From contig SJOL01001452.1 of assembly GCA_004794785.1 (NCBI GenBank), positions 310,001-374,000 on the forward strand: a stretch of 64,000 bases of DNA, given 5' to 3'. Numbering within the stretch: position 1 is the stretch's first letter; every line of letters starts with the position of its first letter. The notes below the pieces were generated by a model, which saw only the letters and a list, made by a program, of their open reading frames with translations, ran no database searches and was not told the DNA's origin. Below are positions 47,343-60,065 of this stretch, one piece after another. This DNA comes from Opisthorchis felineus (taxonomy: Eukaryota > Platyhelminthes > Trematoda > Opisthorchiida > Opisthorchiidae). The position numbers and the translations under genes were made by a program.

Positions 47343-49794
47343 TATACGGTCTGCACCCACAAAGTTCAAGCTCATGCGTCTCTGCATGCTGTCACTATGC
47401 ACTCCAGGAAGAGGCAGTGGAGATTGTGGAGCGTTTTTCAAAACCTAGAAATTGTATTAGTTCTGACTTTAGTGTGACATGATGAAAATTCACGCACCTC
47501 TAAGGCTCTCGTTGCGGTTTTTAATTTCAGACATTTCTGCTGGCAAAGCGGCATATTCCTGAATCTCCAGGGGCGTGTGTATCGGCCTACAATAAGAGGT
47601 GTTTTGTTGTGAGGCTGTGCGACGTGACCTCTTTGAGCAGCGGAACTGAGATACCTTTAGGCCTTTGACAACCTCAGAACCGCATCTCGTGTAGGCTGGT
47701 ATCGACGGGTCCGCATCGAGACAACTAGAAAAAGAATGTTCGGTTTTACGATTGGGACTTCAAATAAAGAGTACGTCTGGCACCAAAATTGTGGTGGTTA
47801 GGCCGGGTATCGCACGTGCCGAATCACCTCTTGTCGAAGAGAGTACCCTTTTCCGTGCCAGGTAAGAGTGACGCAATCAGAGAAGTGGTCAACTGTTGAC
47901 CTGTCAAAAGGGTATGAAAGATATTACGAAAAGCCTGGGTAATGGGAGCAGTCTGGGTGCGACTCACCCTCCAGAATGGGGCCGGAGAGGTTTTCACTGT
48001 GCCTGGGTTTAGATGTTGTAGGATCTCAGCGCAGTTGTGGTTGTCAGTTTCTATCCGGATCACCTGACTGAGTGTCTGGGGGTGTGGGCACCTCGGAATG
48101 GTTGTGGTAGACAGACACTAAGTCCCTTCCCGTCCACTCTTATTCATTTCTTCAAGATAAAGCTTTCAAATAAGTTAGGATTTTACGGCAGCTAAACATT
48201 TGTGTTGAGCCCTGAGGTGTTGTAGATAATAATTAATAAAGTACAGTGAGAGCGAAATGTATTGGATTTCGGAATCGTATAATATTCAAAACTGACGTGG
48301 CCCGTAGTTATATGAAGATTTTGTCATTTTCTTTTTATCCCGTGAAACCAGATGATTAAGGCATAGGAAGTGTAATTTACAAGAAACACTAATTTCGTTG
48401 CTTTAATTTTACGGGAAGAAGATTGACAAAACCAGGTTGACCCGAGTACACGCATGCTTTGAGGCAGGTTTCATTATGCTTGAATGCGTTACTGCTTTGG
48501 TGGTTCATGTTTAATTTCCAATAATTCATTGTGTCCGGTGTTCAGATAAAATCTGAGGTTGCGTGGCACCTAAGAACACTTACAACATGAGCCCAGATTA
48601 GGCACGCTCTTTGGTGCACTGTTTAAGTATCCGCACCATTTTCTAAATAAGATAATATGGGAAGCAGAATATCAAGATACTTAGGTCATCGGCAAAAATT
48701 AACCAATAATTTAAGTAGGAGTGGTCCACCTGAATTTCACATTAATACTTGGTTTGCAAAGGTTGCTTATATCCCTATATATTCAGTGAAGTGTTTTAGT
48801 TAGAAATAGGACTGCAGATCGTCTAGTCGCTATGGTTAAAAGATGAACCTACAAACAGAACAAACACGGTACCAGTCTGCTGTGTGTTTTTCCTATCATT
48901 AGTATATCGACTGTTACCACACAACTATCCATGAGTCAGTCTCAAGGGTGGAGGGCTGCCACTACCTGTTTAAGATGACCTGGTTTGTCTTTGAAAATCT
49001 CCAAAATAGATAGCAGCCGTAACCAGTTGGGCGAACTGCTGTGTAAAACGATCTGTTCTGACTGCCGTGTTTGCACATTCGAGTTTGCATGCAATGGTGG
49101 AATTTACAAGGGAGCACGACATGAAGATTGAGCAAAACGCTCGGTTTTGTTTTACTGAGTAGACGAGTTTGCATTCTAGGCTTAAAGAGCTGAAGCATCC
49201 TGAAGTGAATCCAGTAAATAATTTTATGCTTTTGATTATTTTCTTATATTCTTATTGTGTACTACGTGATTCCCCGTCTTGTTTCCGTTTTGCGCCTAAA
49301 CCCCCTTTCTTGTTCTGACCTGAACGCAAACCGCTGTTTGATCCGTTTCATCGCACGTCTTGCTTGAATCAACACGTAGTTTTCGCCATCTTGCGTCCAC
49401 CTTGGCTTGAGTCCATGTGACCTTTAGGATCGCCTTTAGAATGAGCACCTCCTCAACCAGTGTATAAAGGCAGGCGTAATCCCGCGATTTGAGCCACGCA
49501 TTAAATGCTAAACAACCATTTGAACGAATTCACTTTTGGTATTTTTCGCGTAACTGGACGTTGCCCAAATGACTGCTGGAAACAATCAGTACGTACAGCG
49601 TTATCATTTGCCTTTAAATCATTTAGCGACAGTGCCAACTTTCCCATGGAAATAATTCGAAAGGGCAACGAAAAAGATTGTGCTAGACAAGTGCGGTAAT
49701 ATCTCTATCAATAGAATCGTGACACCACACTGTTTTACGCCTAATTGCTACGTTTCCCCAGGAAAGTCTGCACCTCCAAAAACTCATAGATGGG

Positions 49795-50005
49795 TGAACA
49801 ACCCTAAGACCTGGCGACGATAATGAACGCGGTTGATGGGATCTGCATATTCTCGAAGGAACACACTAACTCCAAGCTTGATGAGATGTCTTGGTATTCA
49901 TGTAGGCCATATGGTGGACACTGAATCTGATGAGCACAAAGAAATAGGAAACCGGTCAGGGATTGCCGAAGGGTTTTCAGCCGCCTCATTAGTACAAGGT
50001 CCAAT
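49795..50005 (-). repeat. Repeat B fragment, minus strand
   Basis: On the minus strand: GGCTGAAAACCCTTCGGCAA, CCTGACCGGTTTCC and GTGCTCATCAGATTCAG, matching the GTTGCTGAAAACTCTTCGAC to GGGGCTCATCAGG part of the unit. Confidence 0.6.
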
Positions 50006-50732
50006 TAAGAAAATACAATATGACATCGCGATTATCCTCCCAAATGAGTCGAGCTTTAAGCAGCACATTCATTAAAAAAGTATCAATAAGGAGCGTTTCT
50101 GCGGAGATGCAGTCGAGTTATTTTTTAAAACTAAAGTAAAGCGTAAATTAGTTTCGTTTGCCGGTGGGATCTATTTTATTGGAATACCCACGAATCAGAG
50201 CTACCAGCCATCACCCTGGGAATATTTTCATCCTCTACATATTTGAAAATCTGCATTTCCTTTTGGTCTTAGCAACAGTGACGAAATTTTTTCACCGGAA
50301 ATGAACACCGTAAAGCTGATGTATGATAGTAGCTCTTCGTGGAAATAACGAATCTGAAACAGAATGTGGGGAGATTGATTAAAATGAAAAAAAACAACGA
50401 AAGAATCTCCTTCGAATTTGTGACATAATTCCAAAGAAGGAAGGCATCGTCAAGGTTCCGAAAATGCGGAGTGATAAGTTATAACGAATCGTTTCCAGGG
50501 ATAAGATTACGAGGTCAATAGTGTTAGTGTGAGATAGCTTGTGCGGAAACACACTTAAACCACAGATCGAGGGTTACTCCCGTGACATTACACACTTCAT
50601 CTGAAATGGCACAACCACAAAAGCTCTCAAGGTAATTTTGAGTTTATGAGTTGGCCTCAAAAAGTGCGAAAAGTAGTGTAAAGTAAAGCCACCTAATGTC
50701 GCGCTGGTGACGAGTGCATTAGAAAGGAGCGG

Positions 50733-50790
50733 ATTTTGGTTTTGCGAGAGACTCACCTGGAACCCATCTGAATCTCTCGTTTGTGATGTT
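50733..50790 (+). repeat. Short repeat B fragment
   Basis: ATTTTGGTTTTGCGAGAGAC through CACCTGGAACCCATCTGAA to CTCGTTTGTGATGTTT. Close match to the start of the unit, truncated on both sides. Confidence 0.75.
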
Positions 50791-51080
50791 TATACTTCAT
50801 GCTTGCACAAAGCTTAAGCAGCAATAATTTCAGGAGATTCAGAACTGCCTTAGGAAAAACTATGTTTCTCCGTGACATCCTATTTCAAGGCCACAAGGCA
50901 CCTATCTATCTGCAGTTAATGCATTTTGAACAAACCAAACTTTATGATCTTCCAAGTGGATTTCTGCTGATACATTTTTTGTATTTAAACGGATTTGCAT
51001 TGAAATGGGGGGTTTTTTACGCAAGCACGGGCCTTAAACCCAGAGTTAATGAGGTGTCATTTATGTTTACTTCGTTCACC

Positions 51081-51122
51081 TATTTATTTATTTATTTGCT
51101 TACCTACTTATTTATTCGGTTT
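51081..51122. repeat. TATT-rich simple repeat
   Basis: Imperfect ATTT/TATT repeats interrupted by GCTTACCTAC. Could be a decayed retroposon tail or simple sequence. Confidence 0.75.
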
Positions 51123-52947
51123 ATTTGAACGAGATGCAATCTGATAGGTAGGAACCGGAGAAGCCACAATGAGTTCGAGGTAAAGTAGTAAGGCTTATCC
51201 GCAAACATTGCAACTTCTAGTTAGAAAGGAATCCCTGTCCAGCTGGAATGACCTGCATTGACAAGTTTGCAAGAAATCAGGAAAAGTCACCATATTGAAG
51301 GGAAGTGGCCGAATGAAGCGCATCGAAACAGGGGAAAATTCCTGAGATTTGAACACTACCTATGCCCATACTTGATCTTCTGAAAATGTTCCCCCGAAAT
51401 GAGTGTGGCAGCGCCGCTTAGACAAAACTCTGTCGCTGGCCCGCAGCTATCCGAAGCCTACGAGTTGTGCTACTAGTAGCGGTTGGCAGTAGTGTGATGG
51501 ATAGAAACAGACATTCACGATGATGCGCTGGCTTGTCTGAATTATTGTTGCATCCACCGAATAGCAATCACGCACTACGGCACTAGGCCTGGATGAAATT
51601 TGAAAAGTTATATCACGAAGGCTTGTGTCTCCTCAAATAAAAGCCCAACATCACTATTGGTATGCACTTCCCAGCAGATTGCGCAGTTAAGCATATCACA
51701 AGCGTTGATCTGCTCACAAACGAGGACAAAAAGCTGAATAATCAATATATCAACACGCAACACCATCCAGACTTATCACGTGATGAAGAACTATTTGGCT
51801 AATTACTGAAGTGGCTCCCTTGAAGTGGAATTTGTAAACTGAATGGTGTCCTGAATGAGCATGAATATACGATGATTGACAAACTTGGTTTAGTTAATTA
51901 ATAGGTACGATAATTCGGGTGCGTCATGAATGCGTTAGTGCAGCCGCGGTAATGCGCTTTCGTGCGAGATACATAGGGTACAGCTACTGACACAGTCAAG
52001 AACACGTCTATCTGACAAGAGCATCATCGTGCCTGATGATTCTGCTGTTTGGTTTGGACTCACCAAAGTAATTGCGTCAAGTCAGAAGAAGGACTTTTCA
52101 AGAATTCGTTTCTACCCAGATCTCGACTGACGCTTACAGAGTGGACACCCCAAGGATTTTTTGTCAGAATGACAATGATGACACAGACAGTGACACAGAT
52201 GAATCCAGCCCAGCAATTACACAAACGAAGAACTTCGAGTTCGTCTGACTGCTGCTAATACAACCGAGAATTGATATTCCATTGTGGAAACCCACCACTT
52301 CTTTACAGTTGTGTGGCTTATTTCTGCCTTCCAGCCGCATGTGACGTGATCTGACTGCAGTCTGGAAGCTAGAATATTCATCACCACTTAATATATTCAT
52401 CGTCAGCTTGATTTCTTCGCCCCGCTTCATAAATAGCACGAAATAATATCTTGGACGTTGTCTCAACCGATATCTGCCCTCTAAAACGCTTCCAAACTTC
52501 AGGCCACACCAAACAAACCGCGTTGACTAGAATGTTGGCATTCTTTGCGTACACAGCTGAAGTCTTCCGCGTTTTTTATACTTTCATATGATGCTTAGCT
52601 TGCCCCTCGAAAGTCTCACTTGAAAAACGTCTAATCCATACAGAACTTTCTGCCTTTTTCCAACTAGGCTGAAAGTTCCTCTCCGAAACTTCAAGGATGA
52701 GTAACATAACTTATCTGTCTTTCCAGACTGTTGATAGTATTCATCATGTGTCAGCGACCACTTCTAACGGAACTTGACATATGAGCTGTCAAGTAGACAC
52801 GCTTCTGGCCTTTCTTTAGGAACTCCAACCCAAAAATGGAGCTATTCTAAGTTGTTTTAAACTTTGCTACGAATGTGGATATAACTGAAAAAGTACATTA
52901 ATTTACTGGGCTTTCAATCTAAGGAAAGAGTTAGTCAACACCTCGTC

Positions 52948-52993
52948 ACTAGACTTCAGTCTAGTCAGACAGTCTGTCCGGTTGACAGACTGT
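52948..52993. other. Two adjacent perfect hairpins
   Basis: ACTAGACT pairs with AGTCTAGT (52948-52955 with 52958-52965). Then ACAGTCTGTC pairs with GACAGACTGT (52969-52978 with 52984-52993). Three bases separate the two structures. Confidence 0.75.
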
Positions 52994-54879
52994 AGCGTTA
53001 TATCCTACGTGCGTGCAAGACACACCTGGACCCAGACATTGCTAATCAAATGACATATACTTATCATACCATACTTATTGTATCATTTACTTACCACATT
53101 ATCAAGATATTAAGTCGCATTAGATATTTGGGAGCTGCACAATACCTCAAACAAGGATGAAATTGCTGCATGATGATTCGCTTGAAGTATGAAAATGTAA
53201 CTGTAAATTTGAAATCTTCCTCCCAACAACTGCCTTGCTGCAGCCTAATGCACCATTCTTGGTCGCAGATTCCGATGATAAGTGGAAGGAGATCACCCCC
53301 TAGTGTAGCAGAAGCTTTGTTTGCGTAGCTCAAAGTACATCATTCTCCTTATCTTTTTGGTACCCTCATGTTGGATAAGTCAAGTCGCTTATTACATATA
53401 ATTAGGGAAGAGTTGTCGATTATCTAGCATGCGCTTTATTACTAGGCCCACGAATTTATCCACCTGATTTTAGGTGCGGTGGCTGAACTCCCAGTTATTG
53501 TATTTATCCTCATTCAAGTGAACTCTCGTACGTCGCGTAAAGTGATATCACAGGTTATAAAGAGCCACTGCACTGGAGTGGCACGATCGATCAATATGGC
53601 TATGGCGTGTAATCCGAATTTGCTGAAAATTAAAGAGATAGCAGCAGGGAGACTGCACTGAACGGTCCAATAAGCTAATTTTACACTATAAGCGGAATTC
53701 AGCACCTGGAAACATAGTAGACTGATGCCGCTGGTATAAAGAGTCCTGCGCATGCAGAATGCGACAGCTAGCGAAGGTTGCTAAACCCATACACCAGAAA
53801 AGCGTTACGAATTTTCAATATTTCGGGGAGGATTTTTGGGAAAGTAAGGTGATAAATGACTATCAATCAACGAATACGTAATTAATTCACCCTCTTCAGA
53901 TTACACAGAAGTTTGTGGATACTGCAGCGTAGAAAATGGGGTAATATCCACCGCCTGTATTGCGAAAGCAATGAGAAAAGTTGTTCAACACTCCAACACC
54001 TGCGCGACTGCTTGCTTTGCAGGAACGTTCCTTTGAGTAAGCTTTGGATACTTCGGGATGTTATTGCATAACAGCTTGCGTTTCGTGGTTAATCACAGCG
54101 GGCCCTAAATGTAACGGGCAATTTAAAACTACGCTGCAAAATATCCTGTTAGGCAGTTTAACTATGGCATGTTTATATGATTTCGCACCACACCTGCTGT
54201 TTAGTAACTTTGGAATAAGCTTTCGTTTAAGAAAATTGAATCGACATAACTGTTCGTTTTGCACTAAGGACATTTCCCTCATTTGTATCCCAACACCTCG
54301 ATAATATCACTCACGTGACATTTGTGTGACATATGTCAAACGGGCATTTCAGTGAAGCCTCCAGTTCGTCCCGAAGTAATTTCCAAGTAGGTGTCGTCAA
54401 ATGCCTAAATTCTGGTGTTCAAGTAGGCTATAATGTTGATGGAAACTAAGGTAGATCGTTTGTCTGATGGGACCCAAAGATGGTGAAATCGCTAGTAGGC
54501 TATAAACCTCTATTTTCTCTTCCTGCGAAGGCCTCAATCTGATCCTGTGAATAGTTGTCGAAGGTTGCGCAGCTGGTAAGGACTTAATCTGGCTGCATGG
54601 CAGCAAACATTCGTTGCGGATGATGCCCTTGATCAGAGGTTGAGCATGCCGTACCGATCTTAAAGAGTGTCAGCAGATGTTACCATGGTGTCAGCGTGTA
54701 TCATGAAGTAATTTGTCATCACCTTGTCATCGTAATCGATTTCATTCTTGTCGCCTCAATTCCTGTGCTGCCACTATCGTTGACTTCAGCAAACCCGATT
54801 TGCTTCAGATACAAACCACGAATTATTTTCATAAAACCTGCTCTACCACTGATGCGCACCAAGCAGGAAAAAACAGTTG

Positions 54880-55130
54880 TAGGCTGTCAAAGACTTTCGA
54901 CAGCCTCATGAGTAGCGTTCCGTCATAAAAATGCCATAAAGTCTCGAAAATTGTACCAACAGAAGCATGAGGTGGCCTGTATGCAGCATATAGAGAAATT
55001 GGGGTAGAATTCATTTGAGGCTCCTGTTTAAAATACTGAGGCGCATATGAGAGTATTTCGCGAATTGCGTCGAATTCGGATTCACTTGGAACATAAGGTA
55101 AACGGAAATTCGGAGAATGTCCCTAGCCGA
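54880..55130 (-). repeat. Repeat B copy, minus strand
   Basis: Read on the minus strand, the order is: CGCGAAATACTCTCATATGC, CACCTCATGCTTCTGTTGG, ATTTTCGAGACTTTATGG, CTACTCATGAGGCTGTCGAA and GACAGCCTAC. This parallels the landmarks of the 36-kb units, with moderate divergence. Confidence 0.65.
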
Positions 55131-58100
55131 ATGGCGAAACGGGTCGTCGGCTTTCGAAAACCTCAACGATTCCTGGATTAGTGTTTCGTTGAGAAACCAA
55201 GGATGCCTACCTGTCACGGAGTGCATGATGCCTTTCATCATTCCATCTACTTGGAATATGGTAGCAGAATTCATATCACACATCATCATCTCGTTGGCGT
55301 ACATCTTTGAGAGTAGCGCAATGAACAAGTGCCGCGCGTTTACGCACGAAAGACAGTTGGACTAGCTTGTGTACAATCGCAATTATTAGTGCTCGATACG
55401 AGGATTCTTGCAAACACATAAAAGTAAGGAGCGTATTTTCAACCCTCAGATTCTGCAACCATTGATTAAAACTGACGACTGTAATAAAAGTGACGTATGC
55501 GGCAATCAACTCAGTTGTTGGTACGTGAGTAACTTCGAGATTGAGAACAAGTGACACTTTAGATTATTTCGCAAGTTACTACACACCATATTCTCCATGT
55601 TTGGGACCCAACATAAAATGTTGGCCCACGGATTAGCCAAATCCGTTAAATCCATTGAAAAAAAATTGGGCATACCTTAAAAATGCAGTGGTAATAGGAT
55701 CAGGAATCTGAAGATTTCCCAGAAACTACGACGATTGACACCTTGTATTTACATGCAAACGACTTACATGTGCCTACATAACTTCTCAGAAACTTGTGCA
55801 CCGAAGGAAGGTGACCTTGTTTTGTTTGGAAATTTTATGAGAAAGCCTAATACCTGGTAATGGAGAGTTCATGCGTTCCATTTTTAGCTGACTTATTTAT
55901 GGAACATTTGGAAGGTACCAAGTTGCGCCATGCACTAGCCGTTTGGTGATAACATTCAACAATCACAAGGGCTTTTGTAGTACCTGAAACACACAACAAA
56001 AGGTCCCTTTCATATCCAAGGCGTTCAGAATTTACGGGAATAAAATAAATCAAGAAACATTTATACTTTTCATAAGTCAACTTTACCTGAGCAGTTACAA
56101 AGCTCGTCCCATAAAATTTAAGGATACTTTATTAGACGTATTTTGCCAGTTTTGAGGAGACAGTGGGAAACTCCAGATTATGTCAACCGTATTTCAGGAC
56201 AGATGTTACCAAAACGAGTTCCTCATAAAAGGTAATGGGATGAAATGAGAGATGGTATCGCTAGGAGTGCTGTCTTGATCACACTTCCAGAACACAATCA
56301 AGATGGACTAAAGCAGAATGTTCCACAAAAAACCAGGAAGAGTTGACCGAAGCCAGCCTACACAAAACAGCAGTTTTAGTTACCACCTGATGTATTTACA
56401 TTTTTAAATGCACTTTAGGCAACACTTACTTGGAGAAGACTGAGTCGGTTTTCTACAACGATTTCCAAACTGTTTCGGAGTAATGTAACAATAAACCGTT
56501 AGAAAATGCCGTTAACCTGTATCCTGAGCATCTTCCTAACTACGGTGAATGGTTACATTACAAAGAAACATTAAGTGTTTTAAAATGTCAAAACACTAAC
56601 CGCCTGTTAGAATCTGTTCAATCCAACAGAATAAATCCAATTTATGAACAATCGGCTAAAATCACATGCTTTAAACTGCCATATATTTTCAGGTCTTAAT
56701 GACAAGTCCCACGCTCTGAAGACCAGTCACTTAGTTAGACTGATTAATTACAGGCAATTAATCACTTAATAATTGACTAATTAATTAACGATGGTATTAA
56801 ATTGGCTCTACAAAGCACTATATGAACTAGTCTAGGAGTCGCTGACGCGAAGTTACTGCCAAAACAATGAGTCAAAATGTTGAGGGAAAAATTCATAATT
56901 GGGTTTACGCGTTTTCAGCATTCATGCGACCCTGTAGCCCGGTAAATTACTAGGACATGCAGAGCAAGGAGTCGTTGTTCAGTGGTCCAGCATTTCAGGA
57001 TACAAGACACCGTGTACGTAGGAGGAAATGTGCTCAATGTGGTAATTGAAGATAGCAGTATCGCAGACAAAAGTGTATGGCCGTATCAATCCAAGCAAGG
57101 ATTGAAGCATGTGTTAAAATTGAGTTCATATCGCATTTTGAAAGGGCACATGTGGTGGAAATGGCTCGTTGGTAGAAAAGGTTAAAAGCAATAAGAAGAA
57201 CTGTTTAGGTAAGGCGAAAAGCGAACTGGGACGGTTACTCATCACAGAGTTGTCCATTAAATTCCGTTTCACACAGTAAAGGCAAGCTAGATTGTTGCAT
57301 TTCAGAAATTTTCAAACCATCAAGCAAAAGCCTAACACAGTGACGACCGGCTGCTCAATACCAACATTAAGGATAGCTTATTAGTCTTTTTGTTATTCTT
57401 GCGTTCTTGTCAAAAGGTATATGTATCGATGGACACGTCACCTGTATCAAAGGACAGGCAAACACCTGACATCCTATTGTGAAACTCGCAAGGTCAAGCG
57501 TGTGACATGTCTGATTGTAGCGCAGTTAATCAGTACGAACCGCTGGTCAGTATGGTCGAAGTGATCAACCAATCCGTCGAAACGCACCAGCGACGCCACA
57601 GGAGGCAGCTATACTCTGCAACGCTTCTCGTTGCCATAAAAAACAAAAGCTTTAGACGAGTCTCGGTTAACCAATTCGGCCCAGCTACCCGATAGGAATA
57701 AATACGTATCTCAAAGCTTTTGAGCCGCATTTTGTTTAGTAATTTTGATTATTATTTTCAAGTATAACTGCAAACTGGGAACTCATCGAAAAAAATGCCT
57801 GAATCACAACCTATCCTTCCTGAGGAATCTTCAAATAGGACCGCAGGATAGTATACCCATTGAAGGAAGATATAACAACAAGATACACGATTTCATCTAC
57901 CAACAGTAAGAGGTTGGATACGACTACGAATCAGACAACTCCAAACTTCCGACAGACAAAACGTCTCAGCAATTCAAGCATCTGAGGGAAAGATTGTGCT
58001 CCCGAGCAGCTTACAGTTTAACTTTGTATACTCTGATATCCCCATTGAGAACAACAGACAATATCAGGCCACTTACTACGCACTTACTACCCAAATGACT

Positions 58101-58252
58101 TCGCTTACTTTCTGTTCTTGTGAAATTATTCTGGTACTGTGTTCTTCATAAGTTTGTTGGTTGTGAAAATTGCCTCGAAAGCGAAATACAGTTAACAACA
58201 TTGGAAATACTGCTAATGACAATAACCGTGACGCCGTCATTTTCTGTACTGA

Positions 58253-58270
58253 ATATATATATATATATAC
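58253..58270. repeat. Short TA tract
   Basis: Nine TA-type dinucleotides, ending in C. Simple sequence. Confidence 0.9.
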
Positions 58271-59334
58271 ATTATGATCAGGCCTTTTTGTCCACAACCT
58301 GCTACCATAAATCGGTAGCTTTGTGATTCGAAGAACGACACTGGGCTGAGCGAAGTTGCATAGTAGTGCATTGCTTAGTGCCAGTCAGGTGGTTGGTGAA
58401 TCAGCTACCTGTAGCAACTCACGATGGGTAAAACCACTCTAGCTTGGTATTAAGTGAAGGCTGATTAATTAGTGTTCTTTGGAGTTTGTTGGAATGTGGA
58501 TACACCACATTATCAATCATCCACACATGCTAGTGAACTTGTGGTCCAAGACAGTAGCACTGAAACACTCTGAAGTGCAATATAAAATTGTTGTTGTCAT
58601 TAGTGAAATTCAAGGGTCACGTCTTGGAATCCAAGTCCTAGAATAAAATACTAAAAATTGCTATTGCGAATATTGGATAAGGAAATAACGCATTGTTCGG
58701 ACTACCTGGTAATATTTGTTTCTAGTACACCTAACCGGAATTCCAATGAGGAATACATTTTATGCTTGGTTTACATTAAGTCGATTGTTTTTCGAAAGCA
58801 GTTCTGGCTTTTCATCTCAAAATTTTCAGTGCATTCTGAATTTTATCATTTTAAATGGATTTGATGATGCGGTATTTCAACGAAATAGCTAGAACAATCA
58901 TTCATACAAACATGACGTAAAATTATAGGCTCACTTTCTACCTAAGAATCTCTGTTGCACTCTTGCCGTCGAATTCATTCTCTATTTAAACCAATGCACC
59001 CAGATGCTTGGATATTCACTGGATTACATTCCGATTAAATGGCGGTGTTGCAAAATATAAGTAACCCGGATGCGTTGCTTGGTTGTTAGTCTGTTCGCCG
59101 AGCTTGGTAGCTGGACTGGAAGCATTTCATTACAATGACTTCGTCAGTGCGCACTGACAAGTTGACATCGGTTGGCGATGAGACGTTTTCAACTACCAGG
59201 CTCTGGGAACACACCAAAAACGATCCCTGTCAGATCTTTAGTTTTTAACATTTGGCAACATGGATTTCTCGTTTCGGTAATGCTTATGAAACTGACTCAA
59301 GATGACCCAATAACTAGCCGTTTTTGCGTCACAG

Positions 59335-59499
59335 AAGCTAAATGAGGTTCCATCTAAACCCCATCAGGATCGAGGGTTGAACGGTGGTCTCTCAATTATG
59401 CACCTAACACGTCTGCGGGAAAACGGGTGGCATGACAAGTGGCAAGAAGCAAGCAAGAAATTTTTCGAACGGAATACTATGCTCAAGCAAGCTGATCAG
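59335..59499 (+). CDS. LARGE1: Exon 6, LARGE-like GT8: GLNGG acceptor-side block
   Basis: Fifty-five codons between acceptor TTTTTGCGTCACAG (AG at 59333-59334) and donor GTATGT at 59500, phase 0 at both ends. It contains P-x-K-P-H-Q-D-R-G-L-N-G-G, matching the LARGE pattern in which a basic/Pro segment runs into RGFN(T/S)G. A helix with LTRLRENGWHDKW follows, where LARGE has KLR...W...W. The exon closes with ADQ; the next exon opens with DIFN, which rebuilds the conserved ADQDIFN seen across GT8 enzymes. That exact rejoining is the strongest evidence that exons 6 and 7 belong together. Confidence 0.88.
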
Positions 59500-59989
59500 G
59501 TATGTCTCGTTATTTGGCAAAAGTTCTTGGACTTTTGTAGATCGCATTGTGACCAAAGTTTTTTGTTTTACTCAAAAATTGTGTAGGAACTTCAGTTAAT
59601 TGATTTTTAATGAAGCACTGAGTGGAACAGAGAGTGCAATATATTTCATCATAGAAGAACGTGGACTACTTTTTATCCATGACAACAATACTCAGTATAC
59701 TTCCGTACCACGACTCAGCGCCTATCCTGGTAACTGTCCTCGTGGAAGCTATTTGGAGTGACATGGATGGCAAACAAATGAGAGGACAGATGTATCACGG
59801 TGCACCCCAAAACGATCGTCGATATGTTTTTACTTGGACGGTCTCAAATAAGTGCATTTTTTACACACTGTACAACATTTCACATACTTCAAGATAGATT
59901 AAGCGAAAACTTGGGTACTTTTACCTAAGAAGGAGAGCGTTTTTCAATTGAATAATGTGTGGGAACGATTGAGTAGCCATCATTTCAAA

Positions 59990-60065
59990 GAGGTTTGGTA
60001 AACAAATTGTGGATTTATTATTAGACAACGTTTCGCTGTTGACACAAAAGCTTCGTCAGGCCAAT
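59990..60065 (-). repeat. Possible retroelement end (PLE-type) with GAAACGT signature
   Basis: The minus strand reads GACGAAGCTTTTGTGTCAAC followed by AGCGAAACGTTGTC and an AATAAAT run. Short segments with GACGAAG and GAAACGT next to AATAAA are familiar at ends of Penelope-like copies in flatworm genomes. No coding part adjoins on this strand, so this may be a solo end. Confidence 0.4.

Larger units (their letters stand above)
45930..48090 (+). mobile_element. LINE relic (RTE/CR1-type non-LTR retrotransposon)
   Basis: Plus-strand fragments of one LINE ORF appear in order. They are: a pre-RT segment (HRAGDFVCGTV near 46.03 kb); a QTGETIFDKKEGLDHWTEHFE block (46.32-46.39 kb); the LEQRHTCKR fingers block (46.83 kb); the palm region with SPFLYTFV and RYADYVVLAVEDDEKAK (47.14-47.30 kb); and C-terminal blocks after the RT (a GWYRRVRIETTRKRMFG-like piece near 47.70 kb and SHVPNHLLSKRV near 47.82 kb). 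Frameshifts, stops and a repeat insertion at 46.86 kb mark it as dead. The 5' endonuclease part is missing. Such elements copy themselves through RNA by target-primed reverse transcription. Confidence 0.85.
44431..59334 (+). other. Intron 5 (about 14.9 kb)
   Basis: Holds a LINE relic at 45.9-48.1 kb with a repeat-B insertion, further repeat-B pieces near 49.8, 50.7 and 54.9 kb, a TATT-rich stretch at 51.08 kb, paired hairpins near 52.95 kb and a short TA tract at 58.25 kb. From about 55.2 to 58.2 kb I see nothing assignable. Confidence 0.55.

Noticed and set aside
52029..52466. Acidic Asp/Ser/Thr-rich plus-strand stretch and opposing minus-strand frame
   Set aside because: The acidic bias comes from a GAT/GAC/ACA-rich simple segment; neither strand shows a domain or splice sites that make sense.
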